A stretch of DNA of 64,000 bases from Candidatus Blautia excrementipullorum. GTDB taxonomy: Bacteria > Bacillota > Clostridia > Lachnospirales > Lachnospiraceae. Each line of letters begins with the position of its first letter. Within the stretch, counting starts at the first letter, position 1. The notes beneath the pieces were generated by a model. The model did no database searches, was not told the DNA's origin, and saw nothing but the letters and a program-made list of their open reading frames with translations. The DNA lies in the NCBI GenBank assembly GCA_019118645.1, contig DWYN01000028.1, positions 1-64,000 of the forward strand, given 5' to 3'. The position numbers and the translations under genes were made by a program. Below are positions 7,528 to 16,707 of this stretch, one piece after another.

Positions 7528-8802
7528 ATGGCAAAACGGAGAAGATACATATGGGGGATTTGGGCTCTGGCAGCAGCGCTTTTCGTGGGATCCGGTTTCC
7601 CGGGGACGGAGGTGCGCGCAGAGGCCGGAGAGGAAAAAATTACTCTGCATATGATGTATTACTGGGGAGACACAGACAGCGACATCTCTTCAAAATATCT
7701 GAAAGAGATACTGGAAAAGGATTTTCCGGAAGCCTTTCCGAATGTGGAGCTGGTTCAGGAAACCTGCGACAACGAAACCTACAAGAAAAAACTGAAGGTG
7801 CTGATGGCTTCAGACGAGGCTCCGGACATCATGATCAGCTATGGAGGCGGATTTTCCGAAAACTTTGTAAAAGCCGGTAAGGTGCTGGCGCTGGATGATT
7901 ATCTGGATGATTTCTATAAAGAGCATATGAATATGGAATATCAGGAAAATTTTATATTCGACGGCAGGTGTTACGGCATCTGTTATGCCAACTGGAAAGG
8001 AATCCTGTACTGTAATACAGAACTGCTGGAAAAGGCCGGAGCAGAAATTCCCGAAACATACGAAGAGCTTCTGGAGGTATGCAGAAAACTGAGGGCTGCG
8101 GACATAGAACCCATTGCTCTGGGGATTCTGAATAAATGGCAGGGACAGCAGTGGCTGAATAATTTTACCATACAGCTGGGAGGCGCGGAACTTTATAAGG
8201 ACATGGCCGGGGGCGGGGAAAGCATGGATCAGGAAGTACTGCAGAAGGCGGCGGAGCTGACGGAGGGCCTGATTGATGCGGACGCCTTCTGTACGGACAT
8301 GTATCAGCTTGTCTCCGGAGAGGCGGAAGAGATGTTCCTGAACGGGAAAGCGGCTATGATCTATATCGGGAGCTGGTTTACCCAGTCGGCGGAAGAGCGG
8401 CTGGGGGACAAAGTGGAGGCGGCGAAAATGCCGGTGGTTCCGGGAGCAGAATATTCGCAGGACTATCACGGAGGCGGCAGCAACGGCTGGATTGTATCGG
8501 CGGATACGGAGTACCCGGAGACTGCGGCGGAAATTGTGGCATGGCTCAGCTACAGGCTGAGCTGTTATCAGCCGGAAAACGCTACCTTTTTTCTGGATGA
8601 GGGCGATGCGGTGAATGAAATCAGCCCGACGGGACGCAGAATCAAGGAGATGTATAACGGCAGCAGGGAAGGCGGCATTGCCTGGGATTCGCTGATGACT
8701 TCCGACAGAGCGGATGTGTGGCTGAATTTCTGCGCCGGCCTGTTTGAAAAGAAAATTGACGGACAGGATTTTGCCGGGGAACTGGCGCGATGTATCGGAT
8801 AG
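7528..8802 (+). CDS. Extracellular solute-binding protein (carbohydrate ABC type)
   Basis: 424 residues from the ATG at 7528, which has a GGGAGGG site; the ORF-track start at 7483 has none. The basic start MAKRRRY and hydrophobic core ending VRAEAG form a Sec signal peptide, with no lipobox Cys. The mature part is a family-1-type periplasmic-binding fold (LMASDEAPDIMISYGGG, MFLNGKAAMIYIGSWF, GGSNGWIVSADTEYPETA). It is followed by a YesM-like kinase, the usual pairing for a sugar sensor or transporter. No permease or ATPase gene for it is in the window, so it may act as a sensing partner or be a leftover. Confidence 0.88.
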   Translation: MAKRRRYIWGIWALAAALFVGSGFPGTEVRAEAGEEKITLHMMYYWGDTDSDISSKYLKEILEKDFPEAFPNVELVQETCDNETYKKKLKVLMASDEAPDIMISYGGGFSENFVKAGKVLALDDYLDDFYKEHMNMEYQENFIFDGRCYGICYANWKGILYCNTELLEKAGAEIPETYEELLEVCRKLRAADIEPIALGILNKWQGQQWLNNFTIQLGGAELYKDMAGGGESMDQEVLQKAAELTEGLIDADAFCTDMYQLVSGEAEEMFLNGKAAMIYIGSWFTQSAEERLGDKVEAAKMPVVPGAEYSQDYHGGGSNGWIVSADTEYPETAAEIVAWLSYRLSCYQPENATFFLDEGDAVNEISPTGRRIKEMYNGSREGGIAWDSLMTSDRADVWLNFCAGLFEKKIDGQDFAGELARCIG

Positions 8803-8813
8803 GGGGGAATGCA

Positions 8814-10190
8814 GTGGGAAAAAAATATAAACAGAAAACTTTCTCCGGACAGATACGGTTTTACTATCTCGTTCTGTTTCTGCTAATCTTCGCACTGTGC
8901 GGAGTTCTTTATGCGTTTACCGCTTACCGCACATTGTCTGAATCCGAAAATAATACTCTGCAGTACAGCCTGCAGATGGTGGAGAACAATATGCGGTCCC
9001 TGATCGGGAATGTCAACGACAGTTCCAAAATAGTGGCTTTTCATAATGTCGTTCAGAGAATGCTGGAAAAGAATACGGCTCTCACCTATGAAGAACAGAT
9101 GGAGCTTCAGGACACAGTGATTCAGGTTGCCGCCTGCTGCGACGGCATTTCTTCCATTTATCTTTTTGATGAAGAAGGCGAGGTGTATCTGGCAGGAAAT
9201 ATATATGAAGTGGAGGAGATCCGGTCCTGGCTGGAAGATGATTCCGGTTACAGGGCGGCTGTACGGGAACAGGAAATTGAGAATTATAATTATGTGATTT
9301 TTACCTATGAGAGTGACAGTGATCCGGAGCAGAAGATCATATCTTTTATCCGCCCGGTGCGAAATCTGGATACTCTGGAAGATATGGGGATTCTGGCGGT
9401 AAATGTGCCCTACAGCTGTCTGGAGGAAACCTTCAGCACCATTACCGGGCAGAACGGGATGGAGGTGGCGGTTCTGGACAGAGGCGGAGAAGTGCTGGTT
9501 GCTTCCGAGGGAGGAGAATGGCTGGCGGATGCGGTTCTGGATCCGGAGGAAGGAGTGTATAAAACAGCCGAGCAGAACGGAGAAAAATATAAAGTCGGAG
9601 TAATCGGAGAAGACCAGGGCGCGTGGAAAATCGTGGGCGCCATACCGAAAAGCGAGTCTGTGTCAACAATGCGTCAATACACCCTGCTGAATGTACTGAT
9701 TGTGGGATTCGGAATGGTGATGTGTACCGTAGGCGCTTCTTTTCAGACTACCAGAATTATCCGCCCGATTCAGAACATTTTAAGCTCCATGGAGAAGATA
9801 CGGGAAGGAAAACTGGAACGGATCAAAGTGATCGAGACCAACGAGGAGATTGATCATTTGCAGCAGCACTATAATCAGATGCTGGATGAGACGGAGAAAT
9901 TAATGACTCAGAAGGTGGAAGAGCAGAGGATGCGGAGAAAGTATGAGCTTTCGCTTCTGCAGGCACAGATCAAGCCGCATTTTCTTTACAACACCTTTGA
10001 TTCGGTCTGTGCCCTTGCCATGATGGGAAGAACAGACGACGTATATACCATGATGCAGGCCCTGGGACAGTATTACCGGAACAGTCTGCATAAAGGACAG
10101 GAGATTATTACGGTAAAAGAAGAGCTGAATATTGTAGAAAATTATCTGATCATCCAGTCCTTCCGTTACGATGACGTGTTTGAAGCTTAA
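8814..10190 (+). CDS. YesM-like sensor histidine kinase, lacking its ATPase domain
   Basis: About 458 residues. I place the start at GTG 8814 (AGGGGGG site). ATG 8790 also fits and would overlap the previous stop. Membrane segments lie near residues 15-37 and 290-312, flanking an extracellular sensor of dCache/YesM type. HAMP follows, then the His_kinase box (LLQAQIKPHFLYNTFDSV). The protein stops right after ELNIVENYLIIQSFRYDDVFEA, so the whole HATPase_c domain is missing. It cannot autophosphorylate as is. No AraC-type response regulator follows, although these kinases normally have one. Confidence 0.8.
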   Translation: MGKKYKQKTFSGQIRFYYLVLFLLIFALCGVLYAFTAYRTLSESENNTLQYSLQMVENNMRSLIGNVNDSSKIVAFHNVVQRMLEKNTALTYEEQMELQDTVIQVAACCDGISSIYLFDEEGEVYLAGNIYEVEEIRSWLEDDSGYRAAVREQEIENYNYVIFTYESDSDPEQKIISFIRPVRNLDTLEDMGILAVNVPYSCLEETFSTITGQNGMEVAVLDRGGEVLVASEGGEWLADAVLDPEEGVYKTAEQNGEKYKVGVIGEDQGAWKIVGAIPKSESVSTMRQYTLLNVLIVGFGMVMCTVGASFQTTRIIRPIQNILSSMEKIREGKLERIKVIETNEEIDHLQQHYNQMLDETEKLMTQKVEEQRMRRKYELSLLQAQIKPHFLYNTFDSVCALAMMGRTDDVYTMMQALGQYYRNSLHKGQEIITVKEELNIVENYLIIQSFRYDDVFEA

Positions 10191-10243
10191 GCTGTTTCAG
10201 ACTGTGGGAAAAGCAGCTCTCTACGGAAGGGGGGGAATAAATC

Positions 10244-11507
10244 ATGAAGATGCTGATAAGCGGACAGTGGACAGATTCCGCTGACAAAAAGACCATTGAA
10301 GTCACGAACCCATACGACGGAAGCTTCCTGGATACTGTGCCTGCCGCCGCGAAGGAGGATGTGGACAGAGCTATTGAGGAGGCGGTTTCCGCCCAGAAAA
10401 AATGGAACAGGATCATTATCCGTGAGCGGGCGAAAATACTGAGGAAATATCTGGAATTACTGGAGGAAAACCGGGAGGATCTGGCCAGAACTCTTACGTT
10501 GGAAACCGGAAAGCCGATTTTTGATTCCTACGGCGAGATCGATTCGGTCTATATGACTTTTGAGAGTGCCATTGAGATTGTCAAGCATCACTACGGAAAG
10601 ACCATGCCCATGGGAATCGAGGGAGGTTACGACAACGACCTTCAGGTGACCGTACATGAGCCTCTGGGCGTGATCGCCTGCATTGTTCCCTTTAATTTTC
10701 CGGCAGCTCTGTGGGCTTTTAAGGCCGGGCCGGCGCTGATGGCCGGAAACGCCATTGTGGTGAAGCCCGCCACCTCTAATCCGCTGACTGTGCTGAAGCT
10801 GATGGGACTTCTGGTGGAAGCAGGCGTAACGCCGGGAGCGGTGCAGTGCATTACCGGAAGAGGCTCCACAGTAGGAAACTGGATTTCCGATAATCCTTCT
10901 GTGGCGCAGGTGAATCTCACCGGAGGCGTGGAGGCAGGAAAAGAGATTGCCAGACATGCGGCGGAGAACCTTACAGCGTATAAATTTGAGCTTGGAGGCA
11001 ACGATCCGCTGATCATCTGCGCAGACTGCGATATGGATCTTGCGGTAAACGAGGCAGGGGACAAGACGAGGAACGCAGGTCAGTGCTGCTCCGGAGCAAA
11101 GAGGTTTATCGTCCATGAATCCATTAAGGATGAATTTGTGAAAAGGCTGGTCGAAGAGCGGCTGAAGACCGTGAAAGAGGGAGATCTTCGGACCGGTATT
11201 TCCGATCTTCACCTTCCGTACCCTGGACGAAGCCATCGAGATCGCGGAGACTTCCGATTACGGATTAAGCTCCGGAGTGATCACCAATAATCTGCAGGAT
11301 GCCATGAAAGTGGCGGCAAGCCTTCGCGCGGGAATGGTGGCGGTAAACGGTTCCGGAGGCTTCCGGGCCCAGGAGCTTCCTTTCGGCGGCGGCAAAAAGA
11401 TGAGCGGCAACAGCCGGGAATGCATGTCCTCTGTGCTGGAGGAGGTTACCCAGGAGAAATCCATTATTTTCCGGTACGCCATGAAAAAATATAATGAAGA
11501 CGCCTGA
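10244..11507 (+). pseudogene. Aldehyde dehydrogenase with internal deletion and frameshift
   Basis: The first part (MKMLISGQWTDSADKK to TVKEGDL) is a normal NAD(P)-dependent aldehyde dehydrogenase. It has the cofactor-binding IVPFNFPAALWAFKAGPAL, the general-base stretch ELGGNDPLII and catalytic Cys in NAGQCCSGAKRF. At about 11,180 the frame leaves the family. The C-terminal part continues one frame away as EIFGPVFPIFTFRTLDEAIE through to KYNEDA at 11,507. Some 80-90 residues normally between these pieces are missing. The break lies at a GGAGATCTT stretch that could be read in both frames, suggesting a microhomology deletion. Probably non-functional. Confidence 0.85.
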
Positions 11508-11671
11508 ATAGGAAATGTCAAGCAGAGACATATCCGTATTTGCCGGTGAAAGACGGTCAGTTCCGTATCATTGTATTGCAAAAAATTGCACGCATTTCCT
11601 GTTTACTGAAGAGACAGAGCAATGCGGAGAATGTCTGATTGTGTGAATACAGATAAAGGAGTTTAAGTATT

Positions 11672-12550
11672 ATGAAAAAATTCAAAGGAATCTTTCCGGC
11701 GCTGGTGACGCCTTTTGATAAAGACGGAGAGATCAGTCCGGAAGCAGTGGAAAAACTGGTGGAAAATTGTCTGGAAAAGGGCGTCAGCGGCTTCTATGTG
11801 GGCGGCAGCACCGGAGAGTCTTATCTTCTCTCCGCGGAGGAAAGACGCCGGATGCTGGAACTGGTAATGAAAGCAGTCGGCGGCCGGGCGGATGTGATCG
11901 CCAATATCGGGGTGTTTTCCACAAAGCAGGGGATCGAGCTGGCAAAGCATGCGGAATCTCTGGGGGTATCTGCCGTTTCCTCCGTTCCTCCTTTTTATTT
12001 TCCCTTCAGCATGGAGGAATATGTGCGATATTATAACGATCTGGCGGACAGTGTGGATGTTCCGGTGATCATCTATAACATTCCGGCCATGTCCGGAATC
12101 ACGTTCAGGACAGAGGACATACAGAGATTCTTTTCTAATGAGAAGATCATCGGCATGAAACACACCAGCTATGATCTGTTTCAGCTTGAGAGAGTTCTCA
12201 AAAAATATCCGGACAAGAGCATATTCTGCGGCCATGACGAGCTTTTCCTCAGCGCCTCTGTCATAGGCGTTCAGGCAGGCATCGGCTCCAGCTTTAATTT
12301 TATGGCGGAGAAATTTGTGAAGATCCGGAAGCTGATAACAGAAAACCGCTGGCAGGAAGCCGCAGTGATCCAGGGCGAGGCCAACGCCGTCATCGAGGCT
12401 TTTACAAAGGTGGGAGTGTTTAAGGGCGTAAAGGCGGCGCTGAAGCTTCAGGGCATTGACTGCGGGGAGTGCCGCCGGCCGTTTGCTCCCCTGGAGGAAG
12501 GACAGATACAGTATCTGAAAGAGGTGCTGGAAAAAAATCACTGCCTGTAA
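11672..12550 (+). CDS. nanA: N-acetylneuraminate lyase
   Basis: 292 residues, class I (Schiff-base) aldolase of the DapA/NanA family. It carries NanA-type signatures: YVGGSTGES (DapA has GTTGE), VSSVPPFYFPFS, catalytic Tyr in YNIPAMSG and Schiff-base Lys in IIGMKHTSYDLFQLE, plus GIGSSFN. It would split N-acetylneuraminate into N-acetylmannosamine and pyruvate in the cytoplasm. An AAAGGAG site precedes ATG 11672. It appears intact although the three genes before it are damaged or isolated. No other sialic acid genes (nanE, nanK, transporter) are visible nearby. Confidence 0.9.
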   Translation: MKKFKGIFPALVTPFDKDGEISPEAVEKLVENCLEKGVSGFYVGGSTGESYLLSAEERRRMLELVMKAVGGRADVIANIGVFSTKQGIELAKHAESLGVSAVSSVPPFYFPFSMEEYVRYYNDLADSVDVPVIIYNIPAMSGITFRTEDIQRFFSNEKIIGMKHTSYDLFQLERVLKKYPDKSIFCGHDELFLSASVIGVQAGIGSSFNFMAEKFVKIRKLITENRWQEAAVIQGEANAVIEAFTKVGVFKGVKAALKLQGIDCGECRRPFAPLEEGQIQYLKEVLEKNHCL

Positions 12551-12632
12551 CAGTGCCGGTATTTTCTTCTGTGCATCTTCTGCGCACTGACGCAGAAAAA
12601 TTATATAAACTAAAAAAACAGAAGATATCATG

Positions 12633-12669
12633 AGGACAGGGTCAGAAGTTCAGTTCCTGTCCTTTTCCT
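12633..12669 (+). terminator. Terminator after nanA
   Basis: AGGACAGG / CCTGTCCT stem with a 20-base loop, followed by TTTTCC. It lies between nanA and the convergent kinase gene. Confidence 0.6.
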
Positions 12670-12740
12670 TCCTTGCTTTGTAATGTGATAAGTTGCACGG
12701 CAGGCCTGGGAAAGGGAACCCGGATAACTGCTGCCTGGAT

Positions 12741-14120
12741 TCAGGATAAATGCGGCTGAATGGGCAGGGAAATCCGGACCTCTAATCCATGCGGGGAGCT
12801 GCCGGAAAAAGAAATGGTTCCCCGATGGGCTTTCACGATTTGTACAACCAGTTTCAGGCCCAATCCATGCTCCGACTTTTCATCGCTGTCCTGAGTGCTG
12901 GCGATGTCATTCCCCTGATTCAGCGCGTTCAGGAGTTCCGGGGCGATCCCCACCCCGTCATCCGCAACCGTACAGAGGCAGTACCCGCTTTCTTCGCCAA
13001 CAGAAAGTGTGATTCTGCACCCCTGCGGATTGTGGGTAATGCTGTTGCGGATCAGATTATCCAGCATACGCTGCAGGAGTCCGGTGTCCCCCAAAAGGTG
13101 GATGGGATGTCCTGGCTGCACTTCGGCAAATACGATTTCATATCGGTTATCTAAACCGCTGTTCAGGACTTCACTGACTGCCTGCCGACAGCTCTCTGTC
13201 CAGTCCACGTCTTTGAAGTGAACAGGCTGGAGCGCATATTCCAGCTTGGTGGTTAAATTCAGATCGTCAATCAATCGTTTTATCTTTTCACTTTCCCGGC
13301 GGATGATGCCGGCCTGTTTTCTGGTTTCCCGGGGAAGAACGGGATCGTCTTCCAGCTCGCTGGCATACCCCAGGACCATGGAGAGCGGCGTGCGGATGTC
13401 ATGGGATACACCGCGGATCCACTCCGCTCTTGTGTTATCCTTTTTCCGCATATAGTCCGCCGCCCGGTTCAGCCCGGCGTTGATTTCGGCCAGTTCCCCC
13501 TGTTCATCCAGATGAGATGGCCTGCCGTGGCTTAAATTCTGAATTTCCTGCAGAATGGGCGTCATCGCTCTTTCTACTTTGCGTGTGTTCCGCAGGATCA
13601 GCAAAACGATGAGCATCAGATTGATGATAAAGACCGCCGCGATTCCGCCGAACATGATCCCCATGTAAGGCCATTCCAGAGAGAAGTAATATTTCACGAA
13701 TGTTCCGGGCGGATAACCCACGACCAGGAGACAGCCGTCCGCACGTGTCCATATTTTTACCGGGTAGTCCTCCAGATACCAGCGGCTGAAAGAAGCTACT
13801 TCCGCACTCGTATAGGAGCGTGGAAGGTTTTCCGGCATGTTCTGCTGCCAGACGACATCGCCGTCTTCCTCCAGCAGCATCGCCCAGGCGGATTGATCCT
13901 GCAGCATGGAAAGTGCTGCGTCATCTGCCATCCAATTCCCATCCCGGAACACAATACGGTCCGAAAAATCACTAATAGTAGAAAAAGATGGATCCGAGCC
14001 GCTCATATTTCCTGCGATCATGATGGCAAAGAGCAGTACGATATTGACAGCCAAAAATAAGATCATGATTCCGACTGTAGAAAAAATGTACCGCCGGAAG
14101 AAACGCTGCACCGTATTCAT
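12741..14120 (-). CDS. Two-component sensor histidine kinase
   Basis: 459 residues. Two membrane segments (about 12-36 and 158-182) flank a roughly 120-residue extracytoplasmic domain. HisKA has the phospho-acceptor in SHDIRTPLSMVLGYASELE. HATPase_c shows the N box (DNLIRNSITHNP), G1 (DDGVGIAPE) and G2 (EHGLGLKLV). Its ATG overlaps the regulator's stop (ATGA), indicating translational coupling. Sitting divergent to a lantibiotic-protection-type ABC exporter, it probably senses an antimicrobial peptide or envelope stress. The signal itself is inferred. Confidence 0.92.
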   Translation of the reverse strand: MNTVQRFFRRYIFSTVGIMILFLAVNIVLLFAIMIAGNMSGSDPSFSTISDFSDRIVFRDGNWMADDAALSMLQDQSAWAMLLEEDGDVVWQQNMPENLPRSYTSAEVASFSRWYLEDYPVKIWTRADGCLLVVGYPPGTFVKYYFSLEWPYMGIMFGGIAAVFIINLMLIVLLILRNTRKVERAMTPILQEIQNLSHGRPSHLDEQGELAEINAGLNRAADYMRKKDNTRAEWIRGVSHDIRTPLSMVLGYASELEDDPVLPRETRKQAGIIRRESEKIKRLIDDLNLTTKLEYALQPVHFKDVDWTESCRQAVSEVLNSGLDNRYEIVFAEVQPGHPIHLLGDTGLLQRMLDNLIRNSITHNPQGCRITLSVGEESGYCLCTVADDGVGIAPELLNALNQGNDIASTQDSDEKSEHGLGLKLVVQIVKAHRGTISFSGSSPHGLEVRISLPIQPHLS

Positions 14121-14812
14121 GGCGACACCTCCCTGAGATTGAGGCGGTACCCAAGCCCCTTTACAGTAATCAGGGAAACCGGCTTCGATGGGTTTTCTTC
14201 GATCTTTTCCCTCAGATGCCGGATATGGGTAGAAAGAGTGCTTTCATATCCCTGCCAGAACTCTCCGCATATTGTCTCGCACAGGATACCTGTGGTAACG
14301 ATCCGCCCCGCGTTCTGATACAACTTTTCAAAAAGCTGCATTTCTTTAGCAGTCAATGTCTGCTTCCCGCCGTTTTTCCACACTTCTGCATTAGCCATAT
14401 CCACAGTGGATCCGGCCAATTCGACTCTTTCGTTCTGCTTCGGGTAGGCACGGCTGAGGATCGCGCCGACCCGGAGCAGCAATTCTTTTGGTAAGAATGG
14501 TTTGGGAAGGTAATCATCCGCGCCGATTTCTAACCCTTCGATACGGTCCTCCGCTTCGCCGCGGGCTGTGAGCATCAGGACGGGCACACGGCTTATCCGG
14601 CGTATTTCTTTTAGAACTGAAAATCCATCCATTCCCGGCATCATAACATCCAATACGATCAGGCTTGGCTGAGCTTCCCGCCATATCCGCAGCGCCTCAG
14701 GGCCGGACGAGGCAGTCAGAAGGCTTGTGTATCCTGCCCGCCGGAAAATAGAGAGCAGCATTTCCAGCAAATCACGGTCGTCATCGACCAACAGTATTTT
14801 ATAACTTGACAT
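14117..14812 (-). CDS. OmpR-family response regulator
   Basis: 231 residues from ATG 14812, chosen because AAAGGA lies eight bases upstream. The ORF-track start at 14839 would leave almost no leader behind the -10 box. The receiver domain (1-120) has acidic pocket VDDD, phospho-Asp in LIVLDVMMPGMDG, and LTARG and PKPF motifs. The C-terminal winged helix includes LTAKEMQLFEKL and LITVKGLGYRLN. Likely activates the divergent exporter operon through paired CAAGGT sites in the shared intergenic region. Confidence 0.93.
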   Translation of the reverse strand: MSSYKILLVDDDRDLLEMLLSIFRRAGYTSLLTASSGPEALRIWREAQPSLIVLDVMMPGMDGFSVLKEIRRISRVPVLMLTARGEAEDRIEGLEIGADDYLPKPFLPKELLLRVGAILSRAYPKQNERVELAGSTVDMANAEVWKNGGKQTLTAKEMQLFEKLYQNAGRIVTTGILCETICGEFWQGYESTLSTHIRHLREKIEENPSKPVSLITVKGLGYRLNLREVSP

Positions 14813-14846
14813 AATAGAAATCCTTTCGCAGCTTATCATTGTTTCT

Positions 14847-14852
14847 ATTATA
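14847..14852 (-). promoter_or_regulatory. -10 box for the two-component operon
   Basis: TATAAT on the minus strand about 35 bp upstream of the chosen regulator start. The -35 region is poor, which fits an activated promoter. Confidence 0.4.
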
Positions 14853-14901
14853 CCGCAAAGGACGGCGGATGCCTATTCTGCGGCCGGAATCTCAGAGATA
14901 A

Positions 14902-14934
14902 TTCAAGGTTGGCTCAGCGTTATCTCAAGGTCGG
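14902..14934 (+). promoter_or_regulatory. Direct-repeat operator candidate for the response regulator
   Basis: TTCAAGGTTGG and CTCAAGGTCGG are 22 bp apart, two helical turns, a spacing typical of tandem OmpR-family binding sites. They lie 40-70 bp upstream of the exporter start. Confidence 0.5.
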
Positions 14935-14974
14935 GATGATATGCTTAAACCATCACGAAAGGAGGGATTCGCTC

Positions 14975-15898
14975 ATGAGCGATTATGTGATTGAAACCTG
15001 CGGTCTTACAAAAAAATATGGAGAACAGAACTGTGTGTCTGATCTGTCTATTCATGTGCGGAAAGGACGCATCTATGGTCTGCTGGGCCGCAACGGTGCC
15101 GGAAAAACCACTACCATGCGGATGCTGCTGGGACTTACGCCCCCGTCTTCCGGCAATGTGAAGATTTTTGGCAGGCCGCTTCGCGGCAGCGAAAAGAGCA
15201 TCCTGCCCCGTATCGGCTCGCTGATCGAGTCGCCCGGGTTTTATCCGAATCTGACAGGTACAGAAAACCTTCAGATTTTTGCCGGCCTGCGGGGACTGAA
15301 AAGTCCCCAGTATATTAAAAATGCGCTGGAAGTCGTCAACCTGCCGTACCGGGACAAAAAGCTCTTTTCCCAATATTCACTGGGCATGAAGCAGCGCCTG
15401 GCCATTGCGCTGGCCGTCATGCACAACCCGGAACTGTTGATTCTGGACGAGCCGATCAACGGTCTCGATCCCATCGGCATTGCAGAAATGCGTGATTTTA
15501 TCCGGGAACTGTGCAATGCCACCGGGAAAACCATTTTGATCTCCAGCCACATTCTGTCAGAAATTTCCCTGCTGGCGGACGACATCGGGATCATCGACCA
15601 CGGCGTTTTGCTGGAAGAAGAAAGCCTTGAGGAGCTGGAAGCAAAGAACGGGAAATATTTGCGTTTTACTGTTTCCAATGCTCTGATGGCTGCTAATCTG
15701 CTTCAGACCAGGCTGGGCATCTATAATGTTGAAGTGGATAACGCCAATGAGCTGACAGTCCGCGACCTTCGCCTGGACACCGGAGAAGCGGTCCGCTTGT
15801 TTGTGGACGCAGGGCTGTATGTATCAGACGCACATCTCTATGAGGACACCCTGGAGGATTATTTCAAACAGGTCACAGGAGGTGAGGGCATTGCTTAA
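14975..15898 (+). CDS. ABC transporter ATP-binding protein, lantibiotic-protection type
   Basis: 307 residues from ATG 14975 (GAAAGGAGGG site); the ORF-track start at 14909 is upstream of it. Walker A is GRNGAGKTTT, signature is YSLGMKQRLAIA and Walker B is LLILDEPINGLDP. The sequence around SLIESPGFYPNLTGTENL is typical of NisF/SpaF/BcrA-like ATPases, which power efflux of lantibiotics or bacitracin from the membrane. It pairs with the two following permeases (LanFEG-like set) and is probably under the divergent two-component system. Confidence 0.92.
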   Translation: MSDYVIETCGLTKKYGEQNCVSDLSIHVRKGRIYGLLGRNGAGKTTTMRMLLGLTPPSSGNVKIFGRPLRGSEKSILPRIGSLIESPGFYPNLTGTENLQIFAGLRGLKSPQYIKNALEVVNLPYRDKKLFSQYSLGMKQRLAIALAVMHNPELLILDEPINGLDPIGIAEMRDFIRELCNATGKTILISSHILSEISLLADDIGIIDHGVLLEEESLEELEAKNGKYLRFTVSNALMAANLLQTRLGIYNVEVDNANELTVRDLRLDTGEAVRLFVDAGLYVSDAHLYEDTLEDYFKQVTGGEGIA

Positions 15899-16694
15899 AC
15901 TTTTACGCTGTGAATTTGCCAAGCTGCGGCGCAAACCCCTGTTCTTCGGAGCAGCTGCTGTGTCCGCCCTGATCCCGCTGGGATGCGCCCTGTTCCTGCC
16001 GGACTTTCGGGAGTTTACCAGCGGTGCGCAGGCGGTGGAAGGCATGATGTCCACGCTGTTCCAAATGAGCGCCTATCTGCTGCTCATGCCGGCCCTGGTA
16101 GTGCTGGCCGCCAATCTGCTATTTGAGGAGCAGGACAATGACACCTTAAAAAGCCTGCTGACTGTGCCGGTGAGCAAGTCCGCCCTGGCGGCGGCAAAAA
16201 TGGCCCTGCTGTTTCTGTTCTCTGTCGCCTTTATGGCGGTGGGCGGACTGGTGATCCTGGCTATTGTGACAGCCGCGGGATGGGAGCCGGTGGGATTCTG
16301 GCGGCTCTTTTTGGTGGGAATCGGTGAAGGGATTATGATGTGGGCCGGAGCGCTGCCCTGCATTCTTCTGGTTGTACTTTTGAATCGCAGCTATATTGTC
16401 TCTGTGATCGTCACATTTTTTTATACATCGGTCAACTATATTTTTGGCGCGAGCGACTATTTCATCATGCAGCCGTTCGGGTTCAATCCGGGGACGCTGC
16501 TGCCCGGGCCCCTGGCCTTTCGCTGGTTCTTTCAGTATCTTGATGCGTCGGACTCGAGTGCACAGGTGGCGGAACTGCTGAACCGGATCAGTCCCTATTT
16601 TGTGACAGCGCCTCAGGCATTTTTTGTCGTTATTATAGAGTCGGCGGTGTTCCTGTTTTTTATCGCGCTGGTCTATAAGCGCCAGAGATGTTGA
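15891..16694 (+). CDS. ABC transporter permease (LanE-like)
   Basis: 267 residues. I choose TTG 15891 because AGGAGG lies eight bases upstream, and the start overlaps the ATPase stop by eight bases. The N-terminus (LLKLLRCEFAKLRRKPLFFG) is the usual amphipathic start of ABC-2-type lantibiotic permeases, followed by six hydrophobic segments. DNDTLKSLLTVPVSKSALAAAKM is a family-like cytoplasmic loop. Works with the ATPase before it and the permease after it. Confidence 0.88.
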   Translation: MLKLLRCEFAKLRRKPLFFGAAAVSALIPLGCALFLPDFREFTSGAQAVEGMMSTLFQMSAYLLLMPALVVLAANLLFEEQDNDTLKSLLTVPVSKSALAAAKMALLFLFSVAFMAVGGLVILAIVTAAGWEPVGFWRLFLVGIGEGIMMWAGALPCILLVVLLNRSYIVSVIVTFFYTSVNYIFGASDYFIMQPFGFNPGTLLPGPLAFRWFFQYLDASDSSAQVAELLNRISPYFVTAPQAFFVVIIESAVFLFFIALVYKRQRC

Positions 16695-16707
16695 GGAGGT
16701 GTGAGTC

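Noticed and set aside
7057-7650. Phe/Leu-rich minus-strand ORFs
   Set aside because: Composition is a direct shadow of the purine-rich plus strand, and the ORFs overlap the signal peptide of a real gene.
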